Assembly (NCBI RefSeq): GCF_029714365.1
Contig: NZ_CP121661.1
Coordinates: forward strand, 496,001 to 560,000
Length of the DNA: 64,000 bases
Direction: 5' to 3'
Source: Sinorhizobium terangae
Lineage (GTDB): Bacteria > Pseudomonadota > Alphaproteobacteria > Rhizobiales > Rhizobiaceae
The position numbers and the translations under genes are program-made. Below the pieces are notes generated by a model that saw only the letters and a program-made list of their open reading frames with translations, was not told the DNA's origin and ran no database searches. This document shows positions 9,667 to 17,826 of this stretch, one piece after another. Position 1 is the stretch's first letter, and each line of letters begins with the position of its first letter.

Positions 9667-10800
9667 CTAAGTTTGAAGATCAGTGGAAGTGCGATGCACA
9701 CCGGAGTCGTTTCGAAGCCAGTGAGAAATGTCGCTGACGGCTGCGAGAAATGCATCCATTTGGGGTTTGGTACCGATGCTCACGCGGATGCAGTTTTCCA
9801 GACCATCTTCAGGGAAGACGGCAACGAGTATCTTTCGCCTTTTCAGGGATGCTTGCCACCAGGTTCCGTCTTGTCCCGAAGGCACTTGGGCCAGCAAGAA
9901 ATTGGCGTGGGAGGCTGTTACAGAGAAACCAAGCTGTGACAGGGCGACGCTTACTCTCTGTCTTTCACCTTTGATATGTCTGTGGTTCTCTTCATAGGCA
10001 ACGCGATGGGAAAGGATGCTGATGCCAACCGCGTGGCCGATCACGTTCATGTTGAAGACGTTCTGAAGGTTGCGCAGCCTTCCAATAATCTCGGGATGAC
10101 CAAAACCGAAACCAACGCGAATGCCGGCGGCGGCATAGCTTTTCGAGAATGTTCTCAAGACCAGAAGGTTCGAATAGCGATCGAGAAGGCGTAGCGCATT
10201 GTCCGGTGCAAAGTCGACGTAGGCCTCATCCAGGACGATCAACCGGTTCGATTGGGCTACGAGGCCTTCGATATCGGCCACCGGCACAAATGTTCCGGTA
10301 GGGTTGTTCGGATTGGCTACTAGAATGAACTTCGCATCTTTGGCGGCGCCGGAAAGCAATTGCTCTGTCGGCAGCGAATAAGCTTCGCTCAACGGGACCT
10401 CAAGAAATTGTGCACCCTGCAACGTGGCGAGTTTGCGGTTAAACGAAAAACCTGGCGAAACCATCGCCACGGCGTCGCCCGGACCAAGGAAAGCCCTATA
10501 AATGAGCCCTAGCAGTTCAGACGATCCGTTGCCGGCAATCACCTGATCCCTGCAGAGGCCATAAGCTTTGGCGGCTGCTTCCCTCAAGCTGATGTTATCA
10601 TCCTGCGGGTAGAGATACTGGCGTTCGAGCGCCGCAACGGCGCTTTGCATCACGGGTGGCGGTAGCGCAAATGGATTCTCATTCGTGTCAAGTTTGACAC
10701 AGCGAGCATCAGGCACCGGCCAAGTGGACGGCAGAGCATTTAACTCACTCGCCTGCTGCGAAAGAGATGAAAGCACGCTCTGCAATTTTGCGTCAGGCAT
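9667..10800 (-). CDS. HisC-like PLP aminotransferase (y4wE-like)
   Basis: 377 residues, fold type I aminotransferase closest to histidinol-phosphate/aromatic aminotransferases. Seen directly: LDTNENPFALPPPV near the N-terminus, LVANPNNPTGT, the VLDEAYVDFA Asp that contacts the pyridine nitrogen, and the PLP lysine in LRTFSKSYAAAGIRVGFGFG. All core catalytic residues are present. It is upstream of the monooxygenase gene and probably shares its transcript. Its position inside a nod region suggests a symbiosis role, possibly auxin-related as for y4wE in NGR234. No nod box is recognisable in the 230 bp upstream (10801-11031). Confidence 0.85.
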   Translation of the reverse strand: MPDAKLQSVLSSLSQQASELNALPSTWPVPDARCVKLDTNENPFALPPPVMQSAVAALERQYLYPQDDNISLREAAAKAYGLCRDQVIAGNGSSELLGLIYRAFLGPGDAVAMVSPGFSFNRKLATLQGAQFLEVPLSEAYSLPTEQLLSGAAKDAKFILVANPNNPTGTFVPVADIEGLVAQSNRLIVLDEAYVDFAPDNALRLLDRYSNLLVLRTFSKSYAAAGIRVGFGFGHPEIIGRLRNLQNVFNMNVIGHAVGISILSHRVAYEENHRHIKGERQRVSVALSQLGFSVTASHANFLLAQVPSGQDGTWWQASLKRRKILVAVFPEDGLENCIRVSIGTKPQMDAFLAAVSDISHWLRNDSGVHRTSTDLQT

Positions 10801-11008
10801 ATATTTCTCCGTTTCAGTCTACCCGTGCGAAGCACCGCCGGTAGTTGAGTGTTAAGCGGAGCGGGTGACGCCTAGCTTGGGCGTTCCTCTCTGGAGCGCG
10901 GCCGAATCTTCTGCGTCAGACCGCCGTGCCGCAGAAACACGCTCACGAGATCAGACTGATGGAGAGTGGTCAACGAATTCACTGAGACAATGATGGGATT
11001 CTATCTTT

Positions 11009-11029
11009 ATTCTATCATGGTGATAGAAT
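11009..11029. repeat. perfect palindrome at the 3' end of the LacI-type gene
   Basis: Arms ATTCTATCA and TGATAGAAT with a 3-nt TGG centre; an extra direct copy of ATTCTATC lies 11 bp to the left. It is A/T-rich in a GC-rich region. There is no T-run after it, so an operator is as likely as a terminator. It sits between the LacI-type gene's stop and the aminotransferase promoter region. Confidence 0.6.
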
Positions 11030-11031
11030 TC

Positions 11032-12090
11032 TCAGCGCTTGCGGATCTCGGTCGGGTATGAAGTATTTTCTGGCAAGTAGATATCGAACGGCAGGTCGAT
11101 TTGCCCTGAAGGATCTGCAGTTCCGGTTTCGATTACCCGTGCCATCAACGTCGTCAGCTCGCGGCAAAGCCGCCCTAGCGGCGTGGCGATCGCCATCGTG
11201 ATAATGCCATCTACGAGCGCCGCCCGTGAGTCCGGCGTAATCTCATTGACGATCGCGACAAGATTTCGGCTTTCGCGCCTCTCGCGTAGAGCCGCGATGG
11301 CTCCCTCCATAGCGCCACCAGGCACATAAAATCCGACGAGCTCGGGTTCATGGTGAATGAGATCGAGAGTGGCCTCATAGGTGAGCTGCCGTGTCTCAGG
11401 GCTTACGAGCGTATCGAGCACCTCGAAGGTCCGCGCGTTCTCACGGAAATACGAACGAAATCCGATTTCGCGAAGCTCCTGCCCCTGGGAACGGTGACTT
11501 GCAACGAAGACCGCCACTTTGCCCGGCCGTTTTGCGGCCTTGGCCACCATCCAGGCCGCCGTCCGCCCAACCTGCCGGTTGTTGAGCCCAATATAGCCCG
11601 CGCGTGCGCCCGCAGCGAAATCGGAAAGCAGAGAGAAGACCGGGATGCCTTTTACCTTCAAATCTTCGACTGCTTCCGTGATCGTCGGGTGGTCCGGAGC
11701 GACCATGGCAATCGCATCGCAGCGTGCGCCCAAATTTTTGAGTAGCACGACCAGGTCGCCGGGTGCATTCGACGTAACGAACTCGATGGACGGAATGCCA
11801 TGAAAAGATGGTGCGGCATTCACTGCCGCCTCGACTTCGCGTGCAAAGGCGGCAAAGAAGGGGTGTGCGGGCTTTCTAAGAATAAAACCCAGCCGATAGT
11901 GAGGCAGATGGCGCGGCCCCGGCTGCTCCATGAGGCGAGCCGTAGGATAACCGAGCGCGCGGGCCGCCTCGTAGACGCGCCGCGCGGTCTCTTCCCGTAC
12001 CGGATGGCGGGCGTTCAAAACCCGATCGACCGTCGCAACGCTGACTCTGGATTCGCGTGCGAGATCGCCAATTGTGGGACGCTTGGTCAT
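11032..12090 (-). CDS. LacI-family transcriptional regulator
   Basis: 352 residues from the ATG at 12090. The longer open frame upstream is IS66/DUF2867 debris. The N-terminal DNA-binding domain is classic LacI: TIGDLARESRVSVATVDRVL followed by a hinge region. After it comes a periplasmic-binding-protein-like sugar-sensing domain of the type-1 fold. Residues such as AYVP are not specific enough to name a ligand. A near-palindromic 18-bp site (12142-12159) lies 52 bp upstream and could be an autoregulatory operator; another palindrome sits at the 3' end. The next gene on the same strand is the aminotransferase, so the two may be linked in regulation. Confidence 0.88.
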   Translation of the reverse strand: MTKRPTIGDLARESRVSVATVDRVLNARHPVREETARRVYEAARALGYPTARLMEQPGPRHLPHYRLGFILRKPAHPFFAAFAREVEAAVNAAPSFHGIPSIEFVTSNAPGDLVVLLKNLGARCDAIAMVAPDHPTITEAVEDLKVKGIPVFSLLSDFAAGARAGYIGLNNRQVGRTAAWMVAKAAKRPGKVAVFVASHRSQGQELREIGFRSYFRENARTFEVLDTLVSPETRQLTYEATLDLIHHEPELVGFYVPGGAMEGAIAALRERRESRNLVAIVNEITPDSRAALVDGIITMAIATPLGRLCRELTTLMARVIETGTADPSGQIDLPFDIYLPENTSYPTEIRKR

Positions 12091-12141
12091 GGCTCTATCT
12101 GATAAATTGTCATCGAGAAAGATGCAAAGACATGATGTATT

Positions 12142-12159
12142 TTGATGGATATCTATCAA
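12142..12159. promoter_or_regulatory. candidate LacI-type operator
   Basis: 18-bp imperfect palindrome TTGATGGATATCTATCAA; only one symmetric base pair is off. It lies 52 bp before the regulator's start codon. LacI-family proteins commonly bind such sites near their own promoter. Inference from symmetry and position only. Confidence 0.5.
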
Positions 12160-12264
12160 CCCATCCACGGCTTTGATGCTGATTTCCGATGCACCGCGGC
12201 AGAAAGGCGCCCGAGGGCAGAGACGCAAGAAGTGGAGTAAATGAGCAAAGGCGATTTCAATCCG

Positions 12265-12390
12265 TCGTTGTGCATCACCGTTCCCCTGAAAGGCCAAGCC
12301 GGACCGCGCAACTCCCTCAGCAAGATCTGGACGATCACCTTGTGCAACGGAATCGCGGCGGCGAAACAGAGCCGCGCTATCGCGTTCCGG
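12265..12390 (-). pseudogene. DUF2867 C-terminal remnant
   Basis: The minus-strand frame gives ARLCFAAAIPLHKVIV, matching RLCFAAAIPLHMAIV near the C-terminus of the DUF2867 gene at 15420-15914. Only about 40 codons remain. It abuts IS66 remnant sequence, so this is a truncated duplicate. Confidence 0.7.
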
Positions 12391-12394
12391 CGGG

Positions 12395-12555
12395 CGGCCG
12401 AGCATGGTCAACCGGATCGCCCGCTCGGCGACGTTGTCGTCGGTCTCGATCTCCCGTCGTCGAGGACGCGGCAAAGCGACGCACAGCAGGTAATCGCATA
12501 ACGGATCGCCTCTGCCGCGCTGCTCGAGCGTGGTAGTTTCGTAAGCATCTTGTCC
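12395..12555 (-). pseudogene. IS66-family transposase (TnpC) remnant
   Basis: Minus-strand translation gives KLPRSSSAAEAIRYA and RVLDDGR in one frame, then EIETDDNVAERAIRLTMLGR in another. These are the conserved C-terminal IS66 TnpC blocks (AIRYAL...FLDDGRVEIDNNxAERALRP). About 50 codons with at least one frameshift; no ends or target duplication seen. Debris of an old insertion. Confidence 0.75.
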
Positions 12556-12722
12556 CACCACCGCAGACAAGCTCGTTGGCCCCAAGCCGAATGTAGCCGA
12601 CACCACCAACAAGCATCGCCATCAGCGCCAGTGTAGGCGCCACGGGTGAGATGGGCACGCCGCGAGGGGCTCCCTTGATCCGCGACCGCTCTCGCGCATT
12701 ATGCCGGTCAGACAATGACGGA

Positions 12723-13736
12723 TCACGCCCGCGAACTCTCCGCAGCGTTCGTCTTCGCGGGGCGACCCGGACAAACATCCCTTCGCGATCCAGGCTCGAT
12801 GGGGGACTCGGCCGTGGCAAGCGGCGAAACCATACTGGACGCCTCCTGTACTAACATCTCGCGCATCCACAGGCTTGCCGGGTCACTATCGTGAAGGGCA
12901 GGCCATTGAACGGCCTCGGTGAACGGAAGGTGTTGTGGCAGCGGGAGCTCGACGATCCGCAGCGGCATTGTTTTTGCGAAATGCTGCGCCAGCCGCAAAG
13001 GCATGGTTCCTATACGCTCGGTCCCCACCAGCATGGGCGGAATCATGCTGTAGCCCTGTACCACGACGTCGATACGTCTCTTCAGGCCGTGCTCGACCAA
13101 ATACCGTTCCTCGATACCCAGTCTCAGGCTATCCCCGAATCTGACCACAACGTGCCCCATCGACATGTATCTCTCGAATGTAAGTGGCTCTGACAGCTGC
13201 TCGTTCGTGCGACAACCGACGCACACGTGTACATCGTCGAACAATCTCGTTCGAGGACGAGCGTTCGACATGAAGATTTCCGGCAGAATTAGTAGATCGA
13301 CGTCGCCGCGCCGAAGAAGGTCCTCGTTGTCGTCGGATGGGGGAAGAAATTCGAAGCTAACGGCGGGCGCTTCACGCGCCGCACGCTCGACGATCCTTTC
13401 AAAAAAGACGAATGTGACGTAATCGGAAACGATGACCCTGAAGCGACGATCCGACTGGGCCGGGTTAAACGGCTCCCAGGAAATGATCGAGAGCTGAATG
13501 CGCAGTAGAGCCTCGCGTGCCGCGGGCGCGAGCCGTTCCGCACGCGGCGTAGGGGTAAATTCGCGGCCAGCCATCGTAAACAGCTCATCACGGAAATAGG
13601 TACGTAACCGGGCGACGGCCGCGCTCATCGCTGGCTGACTGAGATTGATGCTGCGGGCCGCCGCCGTGAGGTTACGCTCGGTCATCAGGGCGTCGAGCAC
13701 AACCAGGAGATTTAGATCAAGGCCCTTGAACCGCAT
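12723..13736 (-). CDS. nodD: NodD2, LysR-type regulator with altered C-terminus
   Basis: 337 residues starting [20 protein letters not shown]. Close paralog of NodD1 across the helix-turn-helix and effector domain. After [10 protein letters not shown] (about residue 305) it departs from NodD1 and carries about 30 extra residues (ending in NAAESSRA) read from unrelated DNA, so the original stop has been lost or replaced. Inverted relative to nodD1. The upstream divergent nod box has decayed (13745-13796). NodD copies in one strain often differ in inducer range. Confidence 0.92.
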   Translation of the reverse strand: MRFKGLDLNLLVVLDALMTERNLTAAARSINLSQPAMSAAVARLRTYFRDELFTMAGREFTPTPRAERLAPAAREALLRIQLSIISWEPFNPAQSDRRFRVIVSDYVTFVFFERIVERAAREAPAVSFEFLPPSDDNEDLLRRGDVDLLILPEIFMSNARPRTRLFDDVHVCVGCRTNEQLSEPLTFERYMSMGHVVVRFGDSLRLGIEERYLVEHGLKRRIDVVVQGYSMIPPMLVGTERIGTMPLRLAQHFAKTMPLRIVELPLPQHLPFTEAVQWPALHDSDPASLWMREMLVQEASSMVSPLATAESPIEPGSRRDVCPGRPAKTNAAESSRA

Positions 13737-13744
13737 GTCTCTTT

Positions 13745-13796
13745 ATCCACCGTGTGGATGTATGCCAGCCGAACCATCGATCGGCTGCTTCATTAG
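13745..13796 (+). promoter_or_regulatory. degenerate nod box beside nodD2
   Basis: The first half ATCCACCGTGTGGATG is well kept and the outer TTCATTAG tail matches the other boxes. The central ATCGATTTTAC core is reduced to AACCATCGATCGGCTG. Compared with the nodD1 box, about 14 bp of the core are missing. No gene follows in its direction before nodA2, which is on the opposite strand. Confidence 0.65.
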
Positions 13797-13939
13797 AAGA
13801 ATACACTTGTCAGAACTCACCGCCTGTATTCGCCGACCGGTGCGCTGTCGGTCCGACCGACCGCCGGTGTTGAATTGCGGGCGTGGCTGCGTGAGATCGC
13901 AAATAAGCGTCTGCGCTTCGGACCAGCAATAGAGATAGC

Positions 13940-14530
13940 TCATAGCTCTGGTCCATTCCGGTCAATTATCCTGGCGGCGGGCCAGTCGGAGATCGGCCGT
14001 CCAACAGGCAGGACGATGACAAGTGGATCCTCGACGCGCGTGGGCGGCAGGTCGGTACGCGCGTGTGGCAGCGTGGAGCGTACGGTGATCCCGGTCATAA
14101 CGGTCACCAGACCGTGTCGGCCGAACCTCTCGATGTGCTTCCGCATCTCGGGCCGAACGGTACCGAAAGCGAATGGAATTTGAAACACCTGCAGTGTTGG
14201 AAGCATGACATGGATCGAATGGGCGATCCCGAGTCCCTCAAGATCCGGACGCACCCCATACAAGCCTAATTCAGCCACCAGCAGGTCGACTCCGTCAACC
14301 TTGATGAAACGGCGCAGTAAGCCCATGTGGGCCGCTACACCGCTCGAGTCGTAGGCGATTGCACGAAGCTCAGGTCTTGCTCCGGCCCAGCTTTGACTGC
14401 CTTCGAACGGCTTTGCATTATAGGCCCCGGTCGGTCCATAGGTCTTCCGAAAGAAGTCTGTGAGTTCAACGTGGTCGGACAGTTGCAACTCATTTTCCCA
14501 GCACAATTTCCATCGCACGTCAGCGCGCAT
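13940..14530 (-). CDS. nodA: NodA N-acyltransferase, copy 2
   Basis: 196 residues, full length, starting [20 protein letters not shown]; highly similar to copy 1 and ending with the same RNGPEL. The ATG at 14530 is preceded by AGAGG; the frame continues upstream to 14638 but without NodA character. Differences cluster in the last third (for example [15 protein letters not shown] versus [15 protein letters not shown]). No nod box can be recognised in the 150 bp upstream, unlike copy 1. It stands alone, without nodBC. It could be expressed from another promoter or be silent. Confidence 0.93.
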   Translation of the reverse strand: MRADVRWKLCWENELQLSDHVELTDFFRKTYGPTGAYNAKPFEGSQSWAGARPELRAIAYDSSGVAAHMGLLRRFIKVDGVDLLVAELGLYGVRPDLEGLGIAHSIHVMLPTLQVFQIPFAFGTVRPEMRKHIERFGRHGLVTVMTGITVRSTLPHARTDLPPTRVEDPLVIVLPVGRPISDWPAARIIDRNGPEL

Positions 14531-14678
14531 GCAAAGAACCTCTTTTTTTCTGTTCAGTGGAGTTGGGAGGTATCGACCTTGCGTCCAAGTTATCGCTCGC
14601 TTCCGCAAGAAGCAGTCGGACCACCGCGTAGGCGCCACCCAATTGACAGGCCCTCATGACCGCCGATGACATGGGGGA

Positions 14679-15140
14679 TCAGAGCCTGCGATGATCGGAG
14701 CATAACGCATCGCTAATTTGCCGTCTTTCGATGAACTGACAATCTGTGTAGAATATCTGCCAACCCGTTCTCAAGGCAGGGGTCACAGTACGCGACCAGC
14801 GAAGGGGGCGCGTTCGAGAAAGTGCGCGCCGTACCGGGGTTGGGATCACGCCTTCGGTAGGGCCGACACGGCGTCGAAACGCGCCGTATAGGCTAAGCGC
14901 CGCGCCCGCATTGAGCGCGATCAGCACCCCGAGGGCCTCGGCAATCTCGTTATGTAATGCACCGAGTTCGACCGCCTTCTTCGCGTGAACGGCAATGCAG
15001 TCGTCGCATCGCGTGGTCACCGGAAAGCCAAGTGCGATAAGGTCATGCGTCTTCCGATTCCAGAGTACCGATCTTGGCCCCGCTGACTTCGATCGTGTGA
15101 AGGTCGCGCAGCACTTCCCGGCTCAAGCTTGGCGAAGTCC
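14679..15140 (-). pseudogene. carboxymuconolactone decarboxylase-family gene, frameshifted
   Basis: The family core is plain in one frame: KTHDLIALG, TTRCDDCIAVHAKKAVELGA (with the CxxC redox pair), then EIAEALGVLIALNAGAAL. The preceding part (VLRDLHTIEVSGAKIGTLES) is in another frame, so there is a frameshift near 15060. After about YGAFRR the sequence no longer follows the family. AhpD/CMD-like proteins are small alkylhydroperoxidase-type enzymes of ~110 residues; this copy is unlikely to work. Confidence 0.7.
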
Positions 15141-15419
15141 CGCAGACCGCCCCCAGCGCGTCGCGACAGAATCGTGCCGATCATCCAGGAGGCCTCTTCG
15201 GATCAGAGAAACAGCATCGCCTCCCAAAATCGCGTTCCGTATCAGGTTCGTTTCCGTGACACAGCTGGACGGCCTCCGCAACGCACTTCCTGGACTTGCC
15301 CGCATCCGTGATGCCCCAGCTTCCGGCCCACTACATCCCCCGTTGGGTGGGGAGCACATCGCCAGCGACTTCCTGTGGGATAGTGCCGCAGGGCAACTGT
15401 GTTCAATCTTGCTTCTACT

Positions 15420-15914
15420 TCACCGTTCCCGCGAAGCACCATGTCCGGGTCGCTTAACTCCCGTCAGCAAGGCTGGGACGATCGCCATATGCAAAGGTAT
15501 GGCGGCGGCAAAACAAAGCCGCCCGAACGCATTCCTGCGGCGCACCAAGGTGGTCATGCCGATGACCTGGCCGTCAGCAGGGCCTTCACGAACATCCACG
15601 ACAATACGAAAATGCAAGTGCCGGGCATCATAGCCGACGACGGCTTCGCGATCGTCGCTGTGCAGGAGCGGAAAGGTACCGATCAGGCCTGAATGCGCAG
15701 GGTGCGCGGTTTCGCTCAGCCCGATTATGGGCGCGAGGCGGTTGTGCCATGTCACAAGACTTTGCACCCACCCGGATGCGCTCCCAAGTGCTCGCCGCGC
15801 CGCCTCCGCCGCAGTCACCCGCTCGGTGAAGAAAAGAAGCTCGTGACGGTCGGCCCAGTCTGCTCCGGGAAGCCAAGGATTCGGCAGGCTGATGGCCACC
15901 CTTCGTGGTCTCAT
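15420..15914 (-). CDS. DUF2867 domain protein
   Basis: 164 residues with an AAAGGAAG ribosome-binding site just before the ATG. The stretches YDARHLHFRIVVDV, MTTLVRRRNAFGRLCFAAAI and IPLHMAIVPALL are typical of the DUF2867 family, whose biochemical function is unknown. Full domain length. A truncated duplicate of its C-terminus lies at 12265-12390. Surrounded by decayed genes, so its present role on the plasmid is unclear. Confidence 0.7.
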   Translation of the reverse strand: MRPRRVAISLPNPWLPGADWADRHELLFFTERVTAAEAARRALGSASGWVQSLVTWHNRLAPIIGLSETAHPAHSGLIGTFPLLHSDDREAVVGYDARHLHFRIVVDVREGPADGQVIGMTTLVRRRNAFGRLCFAAAIPLHMAIVPALLTGVKRPGHGASRER

Positions 15915-16390
15915 GAACGCTTCCTTTCGCCTTTGCTATCGGTTCGCCGGGGCGGTCACAGCAGCGCTGAATGGCTCATGATTGCGCCGGAAGCCGGCAT
16001 GAGGTAGGTGGCCGCTTGTCGCAGCCGCACGCCAATCGTCGCACGGTGCGTTCACTCAAGGAGCCGCAGAGCCTTTAGGGACGACGACATTTCATCAAAT
16101 CGCATGGCGTGTCGCATAAGCCCATAGAGGCGCAACCGCTTGAGCGCAAAGATAGCATCGGAGCCAGACAGCGCGGCTCAAATGCAAATCTGGTGGCAGC
16201 TCGCGTCCCTGCATAGCGAGGCCGGCAGCACATGGCCTTGCGGCGACTAGAGTCGCTCTATCAGCGGCGCTGCACGATTGTTGCGCCAAAAAGATCATTC
16301 GGTTTATGGTCGCGCAACATTACGCAGGGGTCATTTCGATTCCGAGTAATGTATTCCAATCTTGCAACGGAGAAAAACCGACCGGACCAG
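15915..16390. other. no gene recognised between the DUF2867 gene and the repC control region
   Basis: About 475 bp. I looked for the 3' end of repB here, where repABC operons would have it, and found no frame with RepB character. Short open frames exist but none has a convincing start or family signature. Confidence 0.5.
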
Positions 16391-16431
16391 AAAAGAAAAA
16401 CCGCCCCCGAAACAAATCTCGGAAACGGTTT
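16391..16431 (-). terminator. intrinsic terminator of the ctRNA
   Basis: Outer arms AAACCG (16398-16403) and CGGTTT (16426-16431) enclose an inner CCGA/TCGG pair. On the minus strand the hairpin is followed by TTTTTCTTTT. Confidence 0.7.
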
Positions 16432-16450
16432 GCTAATAATCAATTTCGCC
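16391..16450 (-). ncRNA. antisense ctRNA (repABC-type incompatibility RNA)
   Basis: A minus-strand promoter (TTGACA, 17 bp, TACTCA) predicts a start near 16450. A GC-rich hairpin followed by a T-run ends it near 16391. The ~60-nt size, antisense direction and position in the repC leader all fit the small RNA that limits RepC translation in repABC plasmids. Predicted from sequence only. Confidence 0.72.
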
Positions 16451-16456
16451 AAAATT

Positions 16457-16485
16457 TGAGTAGCAAACCTCACTTCCTCTGTCAA
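16457..16485 (-). promoter_or_regulatory. ctRNA promoter
   Basis: Perfect -35 TTGACA (complement at 16480-16485), 17-bp spacer, -10 TACTCA (complement at 16457-16462). Confidence 0.7.
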
Positions 16486-16548
16486 CTTAAAAAACACCGT
16501 TTCGGTGAACGGAGTTGCTTTGTCTGGTCTCCAACACAGGAGACGACT

Positions 16549-17826
16549 GTGCGAGAACCGATGCCACCAAAACGGTCGATCGGCCGTAGACAGACGCCCA
16601 AACGTGCCGAATTCCGACGCCTGGCACTATCGGCTGAGATCGGGACTGTGACACGCGGACAGCTCGCCGTGCTTGCGCAAAATCTGCCCTGCACGGGGAT
16701 GGTCAATGCGACCGAGGCGTACCTATTGACCACACTGATCAACACGGCACCTGCGGACGCTTTCGAAAAGGGCGGCCGGCCAATCATCTTCAAGTCGAAC
16801 CAGCAGCTTGCTTTCGAAATCAATCGTTCGGCCGGACGTGTCAGCCGGCTGCTGTCGAACCTCTTCGACGCCGGTCTGATCACCATGCAGGACAGCGGCA
16901 ACTATAAGCGCTATCCTACCCGAAACATCGAAGGCACGGTTGTAGACGGTTGCGGGATCGACATGCGAATACTCATCGCTCGTTACCGCGAGCTTGATGA
17001 ACTCGTAAGGCAAGCCAGAGTCGAAAAGGCCGCCGCAAATGCAGCGCTGCGGCGGTATCGTGGGGCGTTGCGTAATCTCCGTCGTGCGCTCGCGTTTGCT
17101 AACTGCATTCCGCAAGGCACGCGGGCCCGGCTCGAGGTGCGTGTTGAAAAAGTCATCACTTTGGTCGGTATCGCGACGAGGGCACCGAGCGTGCTTTTGC
17201 GTCGCGCGACCGCGCTTTTAGAGTGGTTTGTGGAGCGCGCTATGCAACTCCCACGACGGCCTGAACTTGCGTTCGCACCGCAGGATTCGGCATGCAGGTG
17301 TGCCGGAAGCGACACGCACAAACAGACTACAAGCCCTAATTCACATGAAGAGAGTAATGATGACCGGCCTTCGGCTACCCCCGAACTGACATCAGTTAGC
17401 GCTGGCTCCGCCAGCGAATGTGCTTTTGAAGCAAGCCTGAGGCGGCGCAGGAGCGGAATCAAACAACCACGTCATTCGCGGCAGGAATTGGTTGCGCTGC
17501 AGGACCTATTGCGAGCCATACCGGCACTAAGCACTTACGGTTTCGCGCCGCCCAGCAGTTGGGCCGATCTGGCCCGAATCGCTCCGCAAATGTGCCGAAT
17601 TGCCGGTATTTCGGACGATGCGCGGCGCCGCGCCGTCGATCAAATGGGCGAGCAGCAGGCCGCCGTTGCCATCGCCATAACCCTGCAGAAGCTCGATCGG
17701 CAGGAAATCTCTTCGCCAGACGGTTATTTGCGGGCAATGACCGGGCGTGCGGTCGCCGGCGAACTTCACCTTTCCCGTTCGATCTTTGGGCTCGCGGCGC
17801 GCTACACCATAGAACGGCTGGAGTAA
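16549..17826 (+). CDS. repC: RepC replication initiator
   Basis: Initiator of repABC-family replicons; in the family the origin lies inside the repC coding region. 425 residues from a GTG at 16549, chosen for AGGAGA seven bases upstream; the open frame to 16306 crosses the ctRNA and is leader. The N-terminal winged-helix part has LLTTLINTAPADAFEKGGRP, FKSNQQLAFEINRSAGRVSR and LFDAGLI, typical of RepC. A low-complexity linker around residues 250-320 precedes a conserved C-terminal domain (SYLRAMTGRAVAGELHLS-like). No repA or repB is found upstream, so this is an orphan repC with its ctRNA. Whether it is the main replicator cannot be told here. Confidence 0.92.
   Translation: MREPMPPKRSIGRRQTPKRAEFRRLALSAEIGTVTRGQLAVLAQNLPCTGMVNATEAYLLTTLINTAPADAFEKGGRPIIFKSNQQLAFEINRSAGRVSRLLSNLFDAGLITMQDSGNYKRYPTRNIEGTVVDGCGIDMRILIARYRELDELVRQARVEKAAANAALRRYRGALRNLRRALAFANCIPQGTRARLEVRVEKVITLVGIATRAPSVLLRRATALLEWFVERAMQLPRRPELAFAPQDSACRCAGSDTHKQTTSPNSHEESNDDRPSATPELTSVSAGSASECAFEASLRRRRSGIKQPRHSRQELVALQDLLRAIPALSTYGFAPPSSWADLARIAPQMCRIAGISDDARRRAVDQMGEQQAAVAIAITLQKLDRQEISSPDGYLRAMTGRAVAGELHLSRSIFGLAARYTIERLE

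Noticed and set aside
11032..12612. 526-codon form of the LacI-type regulator
   Set aside because: The first ~174 codons are IS66 and DUF2867 remnants; the LacI domain starts at the ATG at 12090.
14995..15633. 212-codon plus-strand open frame
   Set aside because: It crosses the decayed decarboxylase gene and the antisense of the DUF2867 gene; its sequence has no family character and is a GC-rich shadow.
16095..16298. possible repB 3' end or small gene upstream of repC
   Set aside because: No RepB-like sequence in any frame I read; short frame without ribosome-binding site.
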